In this document: piece after piece, positions 51,954 through 60,181 of the stretch
How positions within the stretch are numbered: the first letter of the stretch is position 1
How the letters are laid out: the number at the start of each line of letters is the position of its first letter
Assembly: GCF_002113375.1 (NCBI RefSeq)
Contig: NZ_NEHO01000022.1
Location: 1 to 64,000 of the forward strand
Source: Pseudomonas sp. R37(2017)
GTDB lineage: Bacteria > Pseudomonadota > Gammaproteobacteria > Pseudomonadales > Pseudomonadaceae
Reading direction: 5' to 3'
DNA length: 64,000 bases
Position numbers and translations under genes: made by a program
The notes under the pieces: generated by a model
What the model was told of the DNA's origin: nothing
What the model saw: the letters and a program-made list of their open reading frames with translations, nothing else
Databases searched by the model: none

Positions 51954-52277
51954 ATGAAACATCTCAAGGCAATCAATAACAAAGCGTTGAAGCTGGACCA
52001 GGCCGCGGACGAAAACCGCATTGAAGAAGTAGTGGCGATGAGCTCCGTGGCGGGTTGTGCCTCGACCACCGACCCGGGCTGGGAGATCGACGCGTTTGGC
52101 GGTGTGTCGTCGCTGTGCCAGCCGATGGAAGCCGACCTCTACGGTTGCTCCGACCCGTGCTGGTGGCCGGCCCAGGTGCCCGACATGATGAGCACCTACC
52201 AGGACTGGAACAAGGATGCCCAGGCGTCCAACGACAACTGGCGCAACCTCGGCACTGTCTTCCCGAAAGACAAGTGA
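51954..52277 (+). CDS. qhpC: Quinohemoprotein amine dehydrogenase gamma subunit (CTQ-bearing, precursor)
   Basis: Peptide of 107 residues: a 28-residue leader without signal-peptide character, then a 79-residue core. Numbering the core from M29, all residues of the mature protein known from P. putida and Paracoccus are present: thioether pairs C7-E16, C27-D33 and C41-D49, and the cofactor pair C37-W43 that makes cysteine tryptophylquinone. The catalytic subunit is cross-linked by QhpD, hydroxylated by QhpG, cut by QhpE and exported by QhpF. The ATG at 51954 lies two bases after qhpD. Confidence 0.95.
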   Translation: MKHLKAINNKALKLDQAADENRIEEVVAMSSVAGCASTTDPGWEIDAFGGVSSLCQPMEADLYGCSDPCWWPAQVPDMMSTYQDWNKDAQASNDNWRNLGTVFPKDK

Positions 52278-52301
52278 TCAGATAACAAGAAGGATTCCAG
52301 C

Positions 52302-53420
52302 ATGCACAGCATCAAAGCCTGCGGCCTGGCCGCTTTCGCCGTCCTGAGCAGCTGTTCGGTCAGTGTCCTGGCCGATGAAAACAGCGCACTGCAAGACGGT
52401 CACGAATACATGTTGACCACCAATTACCCGAACAACCTGCACGTGATCGACCTGGCCACCGACACCTTGTTCAAGACCTGCAAGATGCCCGATGCCTTCG
52501 GTCCCGGCACCGTGCAATTGTCGCCGGACCGCAAGACCGCCTACGTGCTGAACAATCACTACGCGGATGTCTATGGCGTCGAACTGGACAGCTGCAAACA
52601 GGTGTTCCACGCCAGCATCACCCAGAAGCCGGGGGAGAAGGCCCGGTCCATGTTCGCCTTCACCCTCAGCCACGACGGCAAGGAACTGTTCACCGTCGCC
52701 AACCCGACGCTGATGATGAATGACCACTACGAAGTGCAGCAGCCGCGGCTCGACGTGTACAAGACCGACGCCGGGATGGATGCAAAGCCGGTGCGCAGCT
52801 TCCCGGCACCGCGCCAGCTGACCATCATGCAGAGTGGCGACGACGGTACCTTGTATGTGGCGGGGGCGGACGTCTACAAGGTCAATGTGAACACCGGCAA
52901 ATTCGACGTGCTGATCCCCAGCCGTCACTGGAAACGCCCGAACTACAGCGCGCCGGACGTGCTTTATGTGTGGAACCAGCAGACGTATCGGCACGACTTC
53001 TCGCTGCTCTACACCGCAGCGAAGTTCAAGGACAAGAAACAGGACCCGGCTACCGCCGAATACCTGTACGGCCTGTTCAGCGTCGACCTGAAGACCGGCA
53101 AGACCGAAACCACCGATTTCGGCCCTTTGACCGAGATCTACTTCAGCGGCATGCGCTCGCCCAAGGACCCGAACCTGATGTTCGGCGTGCTCAACCGCCT
53201 GGCCAAGTACGACATCAAGCAGAAGAAAATGCTCCAGTCCGCCGCGCTCGATCACTCGTATTACTGCATTTCCTTCAACAAGGATGGCAGCAAGATCTAC
53301 CTGGCGGGGACGTTCAACGACGTGGCGATCTTCGATGCCGACAGCCTGAAACAGACGGGCAGCATCAAGTTGCCGGGCGGGGACATGGCGATTACCACGG
53401 CGCAGGTGTTTGTCCGGTAA
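52302..53420 (+). CDS. qhpB: Quinohemoprotein amine dehydrogenase beta subunit
   Basis: Periplasmic protein of 372 residues with a Sec signal (about 1-25, ending SVLA). The repeated strands (QDGHEYMLTTNYPNNLHVID, VQLSPDRKTAYVLNN, ISFNKDGSKIYLAG) indicate the seven-bladed propeller of the beta subunit, which packs around the gamma subunit and shapes the amine pocket. Last gene of the structural operon, followed by a REP pair. Confidence 0.93.
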   Translation: MHSIKACGLAAFAVLSSCSVSVLADENSALQDGHEYMLTTNYPNNLHVIDLATDTLFKTCKMPDAFGPGTVQLSPDRKTAYVLNNHYADVYGVELDSCKQVFHASITQKPGEKARSMFAFTLSHDGKELFTVANPTLMMNDHYEVQQPRLDVYKTDAGMDAKPVRSFPAPRQLTIMQSGDDGTLYVAGADVYKVNVNTGKFDVLIPSRHWKRPNYSAPDVLYVWNQQTYRHDFSLLYTAAKFKDKKQDPATAEYLYGLFSVDLKTGKTETTDFGPLTEIYFSGMRSPKDPNLMFGVLNRLAKYDIKQKKMLQSAALDHSYYCISFNKDGSKIYLAGTFNDVAIFDADSLKQTGSIKLPGGDMAITTAQVFVR

Positions 53421-53443
53421 ATCGTGGCGCCTGAGCTGACGCC

Positions 53444-53527
53444 TTCGCGAGCAGGCTCGCTCCCACATATTGATCGCATTCTTGCTGAAAGAACTCGGTC
53501 AATTGTGGGAGCGAGCCTGCTCGCGAA
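53444..53527. repeat. REP pair in inverted orientation (GTGGGAGCG family)
   Basis: TTCGCGAGCAGGCTCGCTCC from 53444 and its complement ending GCTCGCGAA at 53527 surround a 36-base spacer. It separates the convergent qhpB and LprI-like genes. Confidence 0.9.
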
Positions 53528-53551
53528 GAGGCCCTGGCAGGCGCTAGAGAT

Positions 53552-53956
53552 TCAAATCCCCGGCACCGGACAACTCATATCCCCCTCCTGACACTTCAGG
53601 TAAGTCTTGAACGTCTCCACCCGCGCCTTGGTCAATTGCGTCACGCAATTGCTGTAGATCAGCGGATACACACTCCCGCCTTCCACCCCGGACGCCGAGA
53701 ACTGGCATTCGGCATCGCGAAACGCGACCCACGAGCGCTGCGCTCCCACCAGCAACTTCTTGCCGTCGGGATTGCCCTTCAGGCGCGAAGTGATTTGCTG
53801 GTAAAGCGCATTCAACTCCTTGTCCGCCGTCGCCTGCTGCAGCGACGCGCACTGGTTCATCGTGGCCTGGTCGACGGCGTTGTCGCAGTTCACGGCGGCA
53901 TGGGCCGGGTAGGTGAACAACAAAGGCATCAGCGCCAGGAGAAAGCGTGCGTGCAT
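53552..53956 (-). CDS. LprI/DUF1311-family secreted protein
   Basis: Protein of 134 residues with a signal peptide (MHARFLLALMPLLFTYPAHA) and the DUF1311 core: VNCDNAVDQATMNQCA, a helix with ADKELNALYQQI and AQRSWVAFRDAEC. The family includes lysozyme inhibitor LprI, so a periplasmic lysozyme-protective role is possible but unproven. Start chosen at ATG 53956 because it begins a clean signal peptide; longer in-frame starts would prepend a non-signal sequence. Confidence 0.85.
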   Translation of the reverse strand: MHARFLLALMPLLFTYPAHAAVNCDNAVDQATMNQCASLQQATADKELNALYQQITSRLKGNPDGKKLLVGAQRSWVAFRDAECQFSASGVEGGSVYPLIYSNCVTQLTKARVETFKTYLKCQEGDMSCPVPGI

Positions 53957-54117
53957 GGCAGTCACTCGCTGTGTCAGGGGAAGTCTGGGATGCAGTGTAG
54001 CGAAGCGACTCGCCATGCAAGGATCGCGATTACGACAGCTGACACCCGGTCCATACAACTTTCCGACTGGACATGTGGTCTTACAGGCCTACTGTTGTTC
54101 AGTACAGGAGGTGTCGT

Positions 54118-54600
54118 ATGAAACCAGTACCCAATAGTTTTGAACGCAAGATATTACTCAAATCACCGCGCTCCCATGTATGGCGCGCCTTGGTCGATGC
54201 AGAGGCGTTCGGTCAATGGTTTGGCGTTGCGCTCGAAGGCCGGCGTTTTATTGCCGGCGAGTGGACGCAGGGGCAAGTCACGTATCGGGGATATGAACAT
54301 GTGCTGTGGAATGTGCTGGTCGAGCGGGTCGAACCACAGCAGTTGTTTTCGTTTCGCTGGCATCCTTACGCGGTGAATCCGAAGATCGACTACTCCCAGG
54401 AGCCCACCACGCTGGTGAAGTTCGAGCTGACGGACTACGAGGACGGCACGTTGCTCAAGGTGTCGGAGTCAGGTTTCGCTCACATTCCCGACATACGCCA
54501 GAAGGAGGCTTACTACATGGATAGTCGAGGCTGGGAAGAGCAATTGAGCAGACTTGAAAATTTTCTCATCGAAGGTGAAAAGGCCCGTGAGCGTGAATGA
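54118..54600 (+). CDS. SRPBCC / AHSA1 family protein
   Basis: Protein of 160 residues with the START-like AHSA1 fold: VPNSFERKILLKSPRSHVWR at the N-terminus, AFGQWFGV, FSFRWHPYA and a C-terminal long helix region with SRGWEEQLSRLENFL. Such proteins bind hydrophobic ligands or are of unknown function; the bacterial ones are often stress or ArsR-linked, but no ArsR gene is adjacent. The ATG at 54118 follows AGGAGGTG at ideal spacing. Confidence 0.85.
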   Translation: MKPVPNSFERKILLKSPRSHVWRALVDAEAFGQWFGVALEGRRFIAGEWTQGQVTYRGYEHVLWNVLVERVEPQQLFSFRWHPYAVNPKIDYSQEPTTLVKFELTDYEDGTLLKVSESGFAHIPDIRQKEAYYMDSRGWEEQLSRLENFLIEGEKARERE

Positions 54601-54915
54601 GTTTGAACTTTGAGCCCCTGGCGGCCAACAATCCGTTGGAAGTCTGAGGCGTCTAAGGGTTTTCGGAAGGTGCCTTATAGCGAATGTCTTACACGCGATG
54701 GTAGTGATATCGCCTGTTACAATTTGGATCCGATGCGTATTCTGGCCTTACCCACTGAAGCACAGGATGTGCTCAGGATCATGGATGATCGGCCATAGGC
54801 AAGGAACGCTGCGACAAGGAGTCGTCATGGTCTTGGAAAAACCCGCCTCGGCGGGTTTTTTTGTGGGCGCAGGAAAAACCGCGGCGGCAGGCAGCGGATT
54901 CCTGCCGCTGTTTTT
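54601..54915. other. Intergenic region with a strong terminator
   Basis: A 315-base gap. The only open frame of note (TTG 54610 to TAG 54798, 62 codons) has no ribosome site and no recognisable motif, so I do not call a gene. The region looks less GC-rich than its flanks and might be a gene remnant. Confidence 0.4.
54837..54863 (+). terminator. Intrinsic terminator
   Basis: AAAAACCCGCC (54837-54847), loop TCG, GCGGGTTTTTTT. This is a strong stem with a T-tract, readable on the plus strand for the AHSA1-like gene transcript. On the minus strand it also gives an A/T-flanked hairpin, so it may serve the convergent isonitrile hydratase as well. Confidence 0.88.
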
Positions 54916-55602
54916 TCACTGCAGGTCGAGTTTCGCCGCCGCCCGCTCGGTGATTTGCGCCCGTAGTTTCAACGAGCCGGCAGCCCGCTGGCGGGCCTCT
55001 TCCAGCACACTGGCCGGCGCCGTCTCGGGGCTGCCCGCATCAAATGGCGGGGCAGGTGCGTATTCCAGTTGCAGCTGCACCAGCTCGGCGGTGGCCGGGT
55101 CGAACAACTCGGCGGCCAGGGTCAGGGCGAAGTCGATGCCGGCGGTGATGCCGCCTCCGGTCAGCAAATTGCCATCGCGCACCACCCGATCGTTCACCGC
55201 GATGGCGCCCAGCGGCTTGAGCAATTCGTGATACGCCCAGTGGGTGGTGGCGCGTTTGCCCTTGAGCAATCCCGCCGCGCCCAGCACCAGCGAACCGGTG
55301 CAAACCGAAGTGACATACCGGGCGTTGGCAGCCTGGGCCCTGAGAAAGTCCAGGGTCTGCTCATCTTCCATCAAGGGGCCGACGCCGCCGCCACCGGGCA
55401 CGCAGATCACGTCCAGCGCCGGGCAATCGTCGAAGGTGATGGTCGGTTTCAACAGCAGGCCAGTGCTGGCGGTGACCGGCATCAGGTCCTTCCAGATCAA
55501 ATGCACTTTCACATCCGGCAACGAGGCCAGCACGTCATAAGGGCCGGTCAGGTCCAGTTGCTGGACCTGTGGAAACAACAGAAAGCCGATCTGCAACGTC
55601 AT
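54916..55602 (-). CDS. inhA: Isonitrile hydratase (DJ-1/PfpI family)
   Basis: DJ-1/PfpI-fold enzyme of 228 residues, the length of P. putida isonitrile hydratase, which hydrates isonitriles to N-substituted formamides. The nucleophile elbow SVCTGSLVLGAAGLL places Cys at 101 followed by Thr102, and Asp17 is present in QQLDLTG, the residues reported as catalytic in that enzyme. It is transcribed divergently from the GlxA-type regulator at 55691 across an 88-base gap with a palindrome. Confidence 0.9.
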   Translation of the reverse strand: MTLQIGFLLFPQVQQLDLTGPYDVLASLPDVKVHLIWKDLMPVTASTGLLLKPTITFDDCPALDVICVPGGGGVGPLMEDEQTLDFLRAQAANARYVTSVCTGSLVLGAAGLLKGKRATTHWAYHELLKPLGAIAVNDRVVRDGNLLTGGGITAGIDFALTLAAELFDPATAELVQLQLEYAPAPPFDAGSPETAPASVLEEARQRAAGSLKLRAQITERAAAKLDLQ

Positions 55603-55653
55603 GGTGTTTTTCTCGTGAAGTGGGTGGACGGCTTAACTTTAGGCCCGTAGGAT

Positions 55654-55690
55654 TTGGCGTATACGCCAATATCCCCACGAATTACGCCAA
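55654..55690. promoter_or_regulatory. Palindromic operator between inhA and its divergent regulator
   Basis: TTGGCGTATACGCCAA (55654-55669) is a perfect 16-base palindrome. Its half-site TACGCCAA recurs at 55683-55690, ending at the regulator start codon. Placement suggests binding by the AraC-type protein encoded next to it, with control of both genes. Binding is inferred. Confidence 0.65.
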
Positions 55691-56701
55691 ATGTCGAAAA
55701 CCATCCATGTGCTCGCTTTCGCCAACGTGCAATTGCTCGACGTCACCGGGCCATTGCAGGTGTTTGCCTCGGCCAACGACATTGCCCGCCAGCAAGGCCT
55801 GCCGCCGCCCTATGCGCCGACGGTGATTGCCAGCGGCGGCGGGGCGGTGATGTCGTCGGCGGGCCTGGCGCTGTTGGCCGAACCCTTGCCGGACAAGGGC
55901 ACTGATACCCTGATCATCGCCGGTGGCTGGGGTGTCTACGCGGCGGCGCAAGATGCGCCGTTGGTCGCCTGGGTGCGCGAACATGCCGCTGGCTGTCGCC
56001 GAGTCTCCTCGGTGTGCACCGGTGCGTTCCTGCTGGCGGCCAGCGGCTGGCTCGATGGCCGGCGCGTGGTCACCCACTGGACCCGCTGCGAGCAACTGGC
56101 GCAGCAGCATCCGCGTTTGAAGGTCGAGCCCAATCCCATCTTCATCAATGACGGCCCGGTCTGGACCTCGGCCGGGGTGACGGCCGGCATCGACCTGGCG
56201 CTGGCCATGGTCGAACAGGACCTGGGACGCAACATCGCCCTGGAAGTCGCCCGGCAACTGGTGGTGTTTCTCAAGCGCCCGGGTGGCCAGTCGCAATTCA
56301 GCGTGACCCTGTCCCTGCAACAGGAAGGCAACCGTTTCGACGAACTTCACGCCTGGATCAGCGAAAACCTTACCCAGGACCTGGGTATCCCGACCCTGGC
56401 CCTGCAGGCCGGCATGAGCGAACGCAGCTTCGTGCGCCACTACCGCGCCGACACCGGTCAGACCCCGGCTCGGGCGATCGAACTGATCCGCGTCGAAACC
56501 GCGCGGCGCCTGCTCAGCGATACCGGCGTGCCGATCAAGCGGGTGGCGGTGCAATGCGGCTTCGGCAGCGAAGAAACCCTGCGCCGCAGCTTCCTGCGGG
56601 CCATGGGCGTGACGCCGCAGGCTTACCGGGAGCGGTTTTCGGTCAGTGGCGCAGTAGATCCAGTGTCCAGTTCACGTCAGGCTTCCGCTTCCGCCACCTG
56701 A
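55691..56701 (+). CDS. GlxA family transcriptional regulator (DJ-1 domain plus AraC HTH)
   Basis: Protein of 336 residues. The N-terminal DJ-1/PfpI-like domain (about 1-190) has the SVCTGAFLLAASGWL elbow, and the C-terminal AraC/XylS domain has two helix-turn-helix units (TLALQAGMSERSFVRHYR, IKRVAVQCGFGSEETLRRSF). The N-terminal fold is the same as that of the divergent enzyme InhA, so enzyme and sensor may recognise related ligands. Start codon abuts a TACGCCAA half-site. Its 3' end overlaps the convergent gene by 25 bases. Confidence 0.9.
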   Translation: MSKTIHVLAFANVQLLDVTGPLQVFASANDIARQQGLPPPYAPTVIASGGGAVMSSAGLALLAEPLPDKGTDTLIIAGGWGVYAAAQDAPLVAWVREHAAGCRRVSSVCTGAFLLAASGWLDGRRVVTHWTRCEQLAQQHPRLKVEPNPIFINDGPVWTSAGVTAGIDLALAMVEQDLGRNIALEVARQLVVFLKRPGGQSQFSVTLSLQQEGNRFDELHAWISENLTQDLGIPTLALQAGMSERSFVRHYRADTGQTPARAIELIRVETARRLLSDTGVPIKRVAVQCGFGSEETLRRSFLRAMGVTPQAYRERFSVSGAVDPVSSSRQASASAT

Positions 56702-57066
56702 TTGAAATATTTCGCCCGATCCGGCGTAAACGTCACCACCATGCCTGTTCGTGCACACGTCAGTGCTCGTTCTTGCGCCAGGTCCACGTCCAGGTCTTCC
56801 CCGCGCAAGCCTTGCCACTGGGCGAGGTATTTGAGGGAACCGTATTTCTCGAGTTTCTTCAGGCTGCGGCTGACGCCACCTTTCCAGCCCAGTACCGGCA
56901 ACTCGCCGGCGAGGCACTGTCGGGCGAGGTCGGGGAAACGGGCGGCACGCTGGCGGCCGACTTCCCAGCATTTGATCAGGCCCTTGTCGTCGGCTTCCCA
57001 GAGTTCCTTACGGTTCAAACCGGTTCGGAGTGGGGTGTCAATTTTGCGATGGATGCGTTGGGTCAT
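56677..57066 (-). CDS. Conserved-looking hypothetical protein, 129 residues
   Basis: A polar, basic-to-neutral protein starting MTQRIHRKIDTPLRTGLNRK with no signal peptide or membrane segment. KCWEVGRQRAARF and GGVSRSLKKLEKYGSLKYL read as real protein rather than a shadow frame. No domain is recognised. It overlaps the 3' end of the GlxA-type gene by 25 bases tail to tail. No strong ribosome site could be confirmed. Confidence 0.55.
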   Translation of the reverse strand: MTQRIHRKIDTPLRTGLNRKELWEADDKGLIKCWEVGRQRAARFPDLARQCLAGELPVLGWKGGVSRSLKKLEKYGSLKYLAQWQGLRGEDLDVDLAQERALTCARTGMVVTFTPDRAKYFNQVAEAEA

Positions 57067-57248
57067 TCTGGTTCCTTGAATTCGGGTGGTTGTGGACAGC
57101 TCCGCTGTACCCGTAGAGCAAGGATGTTAGGTGGGGATGTAACAGCTGGCAACAAGGTAGGTTCGGGGATGTTGCATGTGGTTTTGTTTAAAAAGCGTAG
57201 GCGCTCGGATTACACAGATGACTGGTGAAATCCGATCTTGATGAGCGC

Positions 57249-59072
57249 TCAAGGCTGCCAGACAACCTTTTCCCCACTCAAGCGCCGGTCCAGAAAACAC
57301 GCGGCACTGATCAGTGCCAGGTGCGTCAGCGCTTGCGGTGTGTTGCCCATGTGCCGCCCATGGCTGTCGAACTCTTCGGCATACAGCCCCAGCGGGTTGG
57401 CGTACCTGAGCAACTGTTCGAATTCCAGATGGGCCTTGTCCAATTGGTTGGCGCGGGCCAGGCATTCGACGTACCAGAACGAGCAGGCGGCGAAGGCGCC
57501 TTCGCTGCCGGGCAGGCCGTCGATCTGGCTGTCGTCGTTGCGGTAGCGGTAGATCATGCCGTCGCGCACCAGGCTCTTTTCGATGGCTTGCAGGGTCGCC
57601 AGCCAGCGCGGGTCGCGGGCGCTGACGAAACGCACCAGCGGCATCAGCAGCATCGAACCGTCCAGGCCGGTGCCGCCAATGTGCTGGACGAAATGCCCAT
57701 GCTCTTCACTCCAGAAGTTCTCCCAGATGTCGGCGTAGATCGCCTGGCGCGTCTGGTCCCAGCGGGCGAACGGGGCGGGCAGTGAGCGTTTCGACGCCAG
57801 GCGGATGGCGCGGTCCAGGGCGACCCAGCACATCAGTCGTGAATGCAGAAAATGGTACTGCTCGCCGCGCATCTCCCAGATGCCGACATCCTTTTGCTCC
57901 CAGGTTGCGCAGACCTGATCCACCACCTCCACGGTATGTTTCCAGCCCTCATGGGAGATGGCTTCGCCGTACTTGTTGACCAGGTAAATCGCGTCCATCA
58001 GCTCGCCAAAAATGTCGAGCTGGACCTGTTCACAGGCCTGATTGCCGATGCGCACCGGTTGTGCGCCACCATGGCCGGACAGATGCGCCAGTTCGATCTC
58101 CGGCAACTCCTGGCGTCCGTCGATGGCGTAGAGAATGTTGAGCTTCATCGGCTTGCCCTGACAGTCACTGACCCGCCCGCGCAACCAGCGCATGTAGGCG
58201 TTGGCCTCTTCGACGAAACCCAGGCGCATGAAGGCATAGACGGTGAATGAGGCGTCACGGATCCAGGTGAAACGATAGTCCCAGTTACGCTCGCCGCCGG
58301 GGCTTTCCGGCAGGCCGAAGGTCGCGGCAGCGAGAATGGCGCCGTGTTTGCGCGAGGTCAGCAACTTCATCGCCAGGGCCGAACGGTTGACCATCTCACG
58401 CCAGCGACCGCGGTAGTTGGACTGGCCGATCCAGTCGCGCCAGAACTTCAGGGTGCGCTGCAGGCACAGTTCGCCGGCGCCTTTCTTGAAGCGCGGATCG
58501 TCGAGGGCGCCGAGCAGGAATTCGCCCGTCTGGTCCTGTTCGAGGGTGAATTCGGCAACGGCCGCGTTGGCGTCGATGTGCAGGACCTGATCCGAAGAGA
58601 GCCGCAGCGACGGTTGATCGGCGGCGTCGAAGATCACGTCCTGCTTGTCCATGCGAGCGCGAGTGTGGGCGCGGGCGTAATCATGGCGCACCGCGCAACG
58701 CATGTGGAACGTGGCGCGGCCGCTGACCACGCGGATCCGCCGCATCAACAGTGGCAGGTCGTCTTCGGTGTCGCCGACGGGCAGCAGGTCGGTGACTTCG
58801 ATCACAGCGCGGTCACTGAGCCAGCGGGTTTGCAGCACGTTGGTGTCGGGCAGGTAGATCTGTTCGCGGCGGGCGTCGGGCAAGTCCGGCGACAACTGGA
58901 AAATCCCCGCTTCGGGGGTGTCCAGCAGTGAACAGAAAATCGACGGGCTGTCGAACTCCGGCCAGCAGAAAAAATCCACGCTGCCCTTGTCGTTGACCAG
59001 CGCCGCGCTGCGCATGTCGCCGATGAAGCCGTGGGCGTCGATGGGGCTTTGGCGTTCGGGGTGATCAGCCAT
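57249..59072 (-). CDS. Glycoside hydrolase family 15 protein (glucoamylase/trehalase-like)
   Basis: Protein of 607 residues, full GH15 length. IDAHGFIGDMRSAALVNDKG and SVDFFCWPEFDSPSIF form the N-terminal beta-sandwich start. RNWDYRFTWIRDASFTVYA is the conserved first catalytic-domain motif, and GSEGAFAACSFWYVECLARA lies near the second catalytic region. No signal peptide, so cytoplasmic. Members hydrolyse alpha-glucosidic bonds (glucoamylase, or trehalase in actinobacteria). No trehalose or glycogen genes are adjacent to narrow the substrate. Confidence 0.9.
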   Translation of the reverse strand: MADHPERQSPIDAHGFIGDMRSAALVNDKGSVDFFCWPEFDSPSIFCSLLDTPEAGIFQLSPDLPDARREQIYLPDTNVLQTRWLSDRAVIEVTDLLPVGDTEDDLPLLMRRIRVVSGRATFHMRCAVRHDYARAHTRARMDKQDVIFDAADQPSLRLSSDQVLHIDANAAVAEFTLEQDQTGEFLLGALDDPRFKKGAGELCLQRTLKFWRDWIGQSNYRGRWREMVNRSALAMKLLTSRKHGAILAAATFGLPESPGGERNWDYRFTWIRDASFTVYAFMRLGFVEEANAYMRWLRGRVSDCQGKPMKLNILYAIDGRQELPEIELAHLSGHGGAQPVRIGNQACEQVQLDIFGELMDAIYLVNKYGEAISHEGWKHTVEVVDQVCATWEQKDVGIWEMRGEQYHFLHSRLMCWVALDRAIRLASKRSLPAPFARWDQTRQAIYADIWENFWSEEHGHFVQHIGGTGLDGSMLLMPLVRFVSARDPRWLATLQAIEKSLVRDGMIYRYRNDDSQIDGLPGSEGAFAACSFWYVECLARANQLDKAHLEFEQLLRYANPLGLYAEEFDSHGRHMGNTPQALTHLALISAACFLDRRLSGEKVVWQP

Positions 59073-59169
59073 TGTCGCGAAACTCCGGGAAGCAGGGGCC
59101 TAAGTAGCTGACTGGCTGGGGGCGGTGAGAGTTCATTTGGCTGGGTGCCGAGGTGGCCGTGAGGGCCTC

Positions 59170-59193
59170 TTCGCGAGCATGCTCGCTCCTACA
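59170..59193. repeat. Single REP element (GTAGGAGCG family)
   Basis: TTCGCGAGCATGCTCGCTCC begins at 59170 and runs to TACA at 59193. It lies in the divergent region between the GH15 gene and the thioesterase, 17 bases before the iron-starvation promoter motif. Confidence 0.8.
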
Positions 59194-59209
59194 GGGTTAT
59201 TCACATGGC

Positions 59210-59233
59210 TAATTCCTTGGGCGCCTCGTCCGT
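59210..59233 (+). promoter_or_regulatory. PvdS-type iron-starvation promoter motif of the thioesterase gene
   Basis: TAATT (59210-59214) preceded by GC, a 16-base spacer, then CGT (59231-59233). The iron-starvation box for the ECF sigma factor PvdS is TAAAT-N15/16-CGT; one base differs. It lies 33 bases before the GTG start. Confidence 0.65.
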
Positions 59234-59265
59234 TCTCCAGGCAGACAACTTTCGAGGAAAGCCCG

Positions 59266-60000
59266 GTGCCCCAGCTGACATTGCTGTGCCTGCCCTATTC
59301 GGGCGCGAGTGCCATGGTCTATAGCCGTTGGCGGCGCAAGCTGCCGCAGTGGCTCACCTTGCAACCGGTGGAGCTGCCGGGGCGTGGCGCGCGCTATGGC
59401 GAGTCCTTGCACACCGACATGCGCCGTCTGGCGCTGCAACTGGCCCATGAGCAGAAAGCCACGCTCAAGACGCCGTACGCGCTGTTCGGCCACAGCATGG
59501 GCGCGTTGCTGGCCTGCGAGATGGCCCACGCACTTCGCGCGCTGGGTTGCCCGGAACCGGTGGTGCTGTTCGCCTCGGGTACCGCCGCGCCGACCCTGCG
59601 CGCCGACTACGACCGCGGCTTTGCCCAGCCCAGGAGCGACGCCGAACTGATCGAGCAATTGCGTACCCTCAACGGCACCAGCGAAGAGATCCTGGCCAAT
59701 GAAGAGTTGATGAGCCTGACCCTGCCGGTACTGCGCGCGGACTTCCTGTTGTGCGGGCGTTTCACACCGATCCAGCGCCCGTTGCTCAAGTGCCCGGTGC
59801 ACGTGCTCGGCGGCAAGGCCGACCGCGCCACCACCGAGCAATTGATCGGCTGGAGCCAGGAAACCCTCGGCAGTTTCTCGGTGGACATGCTCGCTGGCGG
59901 GCACTTCTTCATCCATGAGCAAGAGGCCAGGGTGCTGCGGGTGATCAAGGATCAGCTTGAGGTGCATCATCGGCGGCATTCCGTGGCTGCCGTGGGTTAA
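59266..60000 (+). CDS. Type II thioesterase of non-ribosomal peptide synthesis (PvdG-like)
   Basis: Alpha/beta hydrolase of 244 residues. The nucleophile elbow GHSMGALLACEMA holds the catalytic Ser, and GGHFFIHE holds the catalytic His. Type II thioesterases remove stalled or wrong acyl groups from carrier domains. The layout (LLCLPYSGASAMVYSRWR, LPGRGAR, ASGTAAPT) is that of PvdG of pyoverdine clusters. The GTG at 59266 follows GAGGAAA at good spacing and gives the usual length. It precedes the NRPS gene by about 260 bases, and both have PvdS-type motifs. Confidence 0.87.
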   Translation: MPQLTLLCLPYSGASAMVYSRWRRKLPQWLTLQPVELPGRGARYGESLHTDMRRLALQLAHEQKATLKTPYALFGHSMGALLACEMAHALRALGCPEPVVLFASGTAAPTLRADYDRGFAQPRSDAELIEQLRTLNGTSEEILANEELMSLTLPVLRADFLLCGRFTPIQRPLLKCPVHVLGGKADRATTEQLIGWSQETLGSFSVDMLAGGHFFIHEQEARVLRVIKDQLEVHHRRHSVAAVG

Positions 60001-60027
60001 CACCACTCCCAAGTTTCACCCAATCCT

Positions 60028-60117
60028 TGTGGGAGCGAGCCTGCTCGCGAATGCGGTTTATCAATCAACGTTGATGTTGGCTGATCCACCGTTTTCGCGA
60101 GCAGGCTCGCTCCCACA
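60028..60117. repeat. REP pair in inverted orientation (GTGGGAGCG family)
   Basis: TGTGGGAGCGAGCCTGCTCG begins at 60028, and its complement ends at 60117 (TCGCTCCCACA), with a 42-base spacer. It lies between the thioesterase and NRPS genes. Confidence 0.9.
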
Positions 60118-60181
60118 TTTTTGATTTTCAGCAGCCCCGAATTTCGCGTTTCACTCCCTCCTGATACTTCTCCCCATCCGC

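Noticed and set aside
54610..54798. A 62-codon frame starting with TTG after the AHSA1-like gene
   Set aside because: No ribosome site, no motif, and a rare start codon. Treated as intergenic, possibly a remnant.
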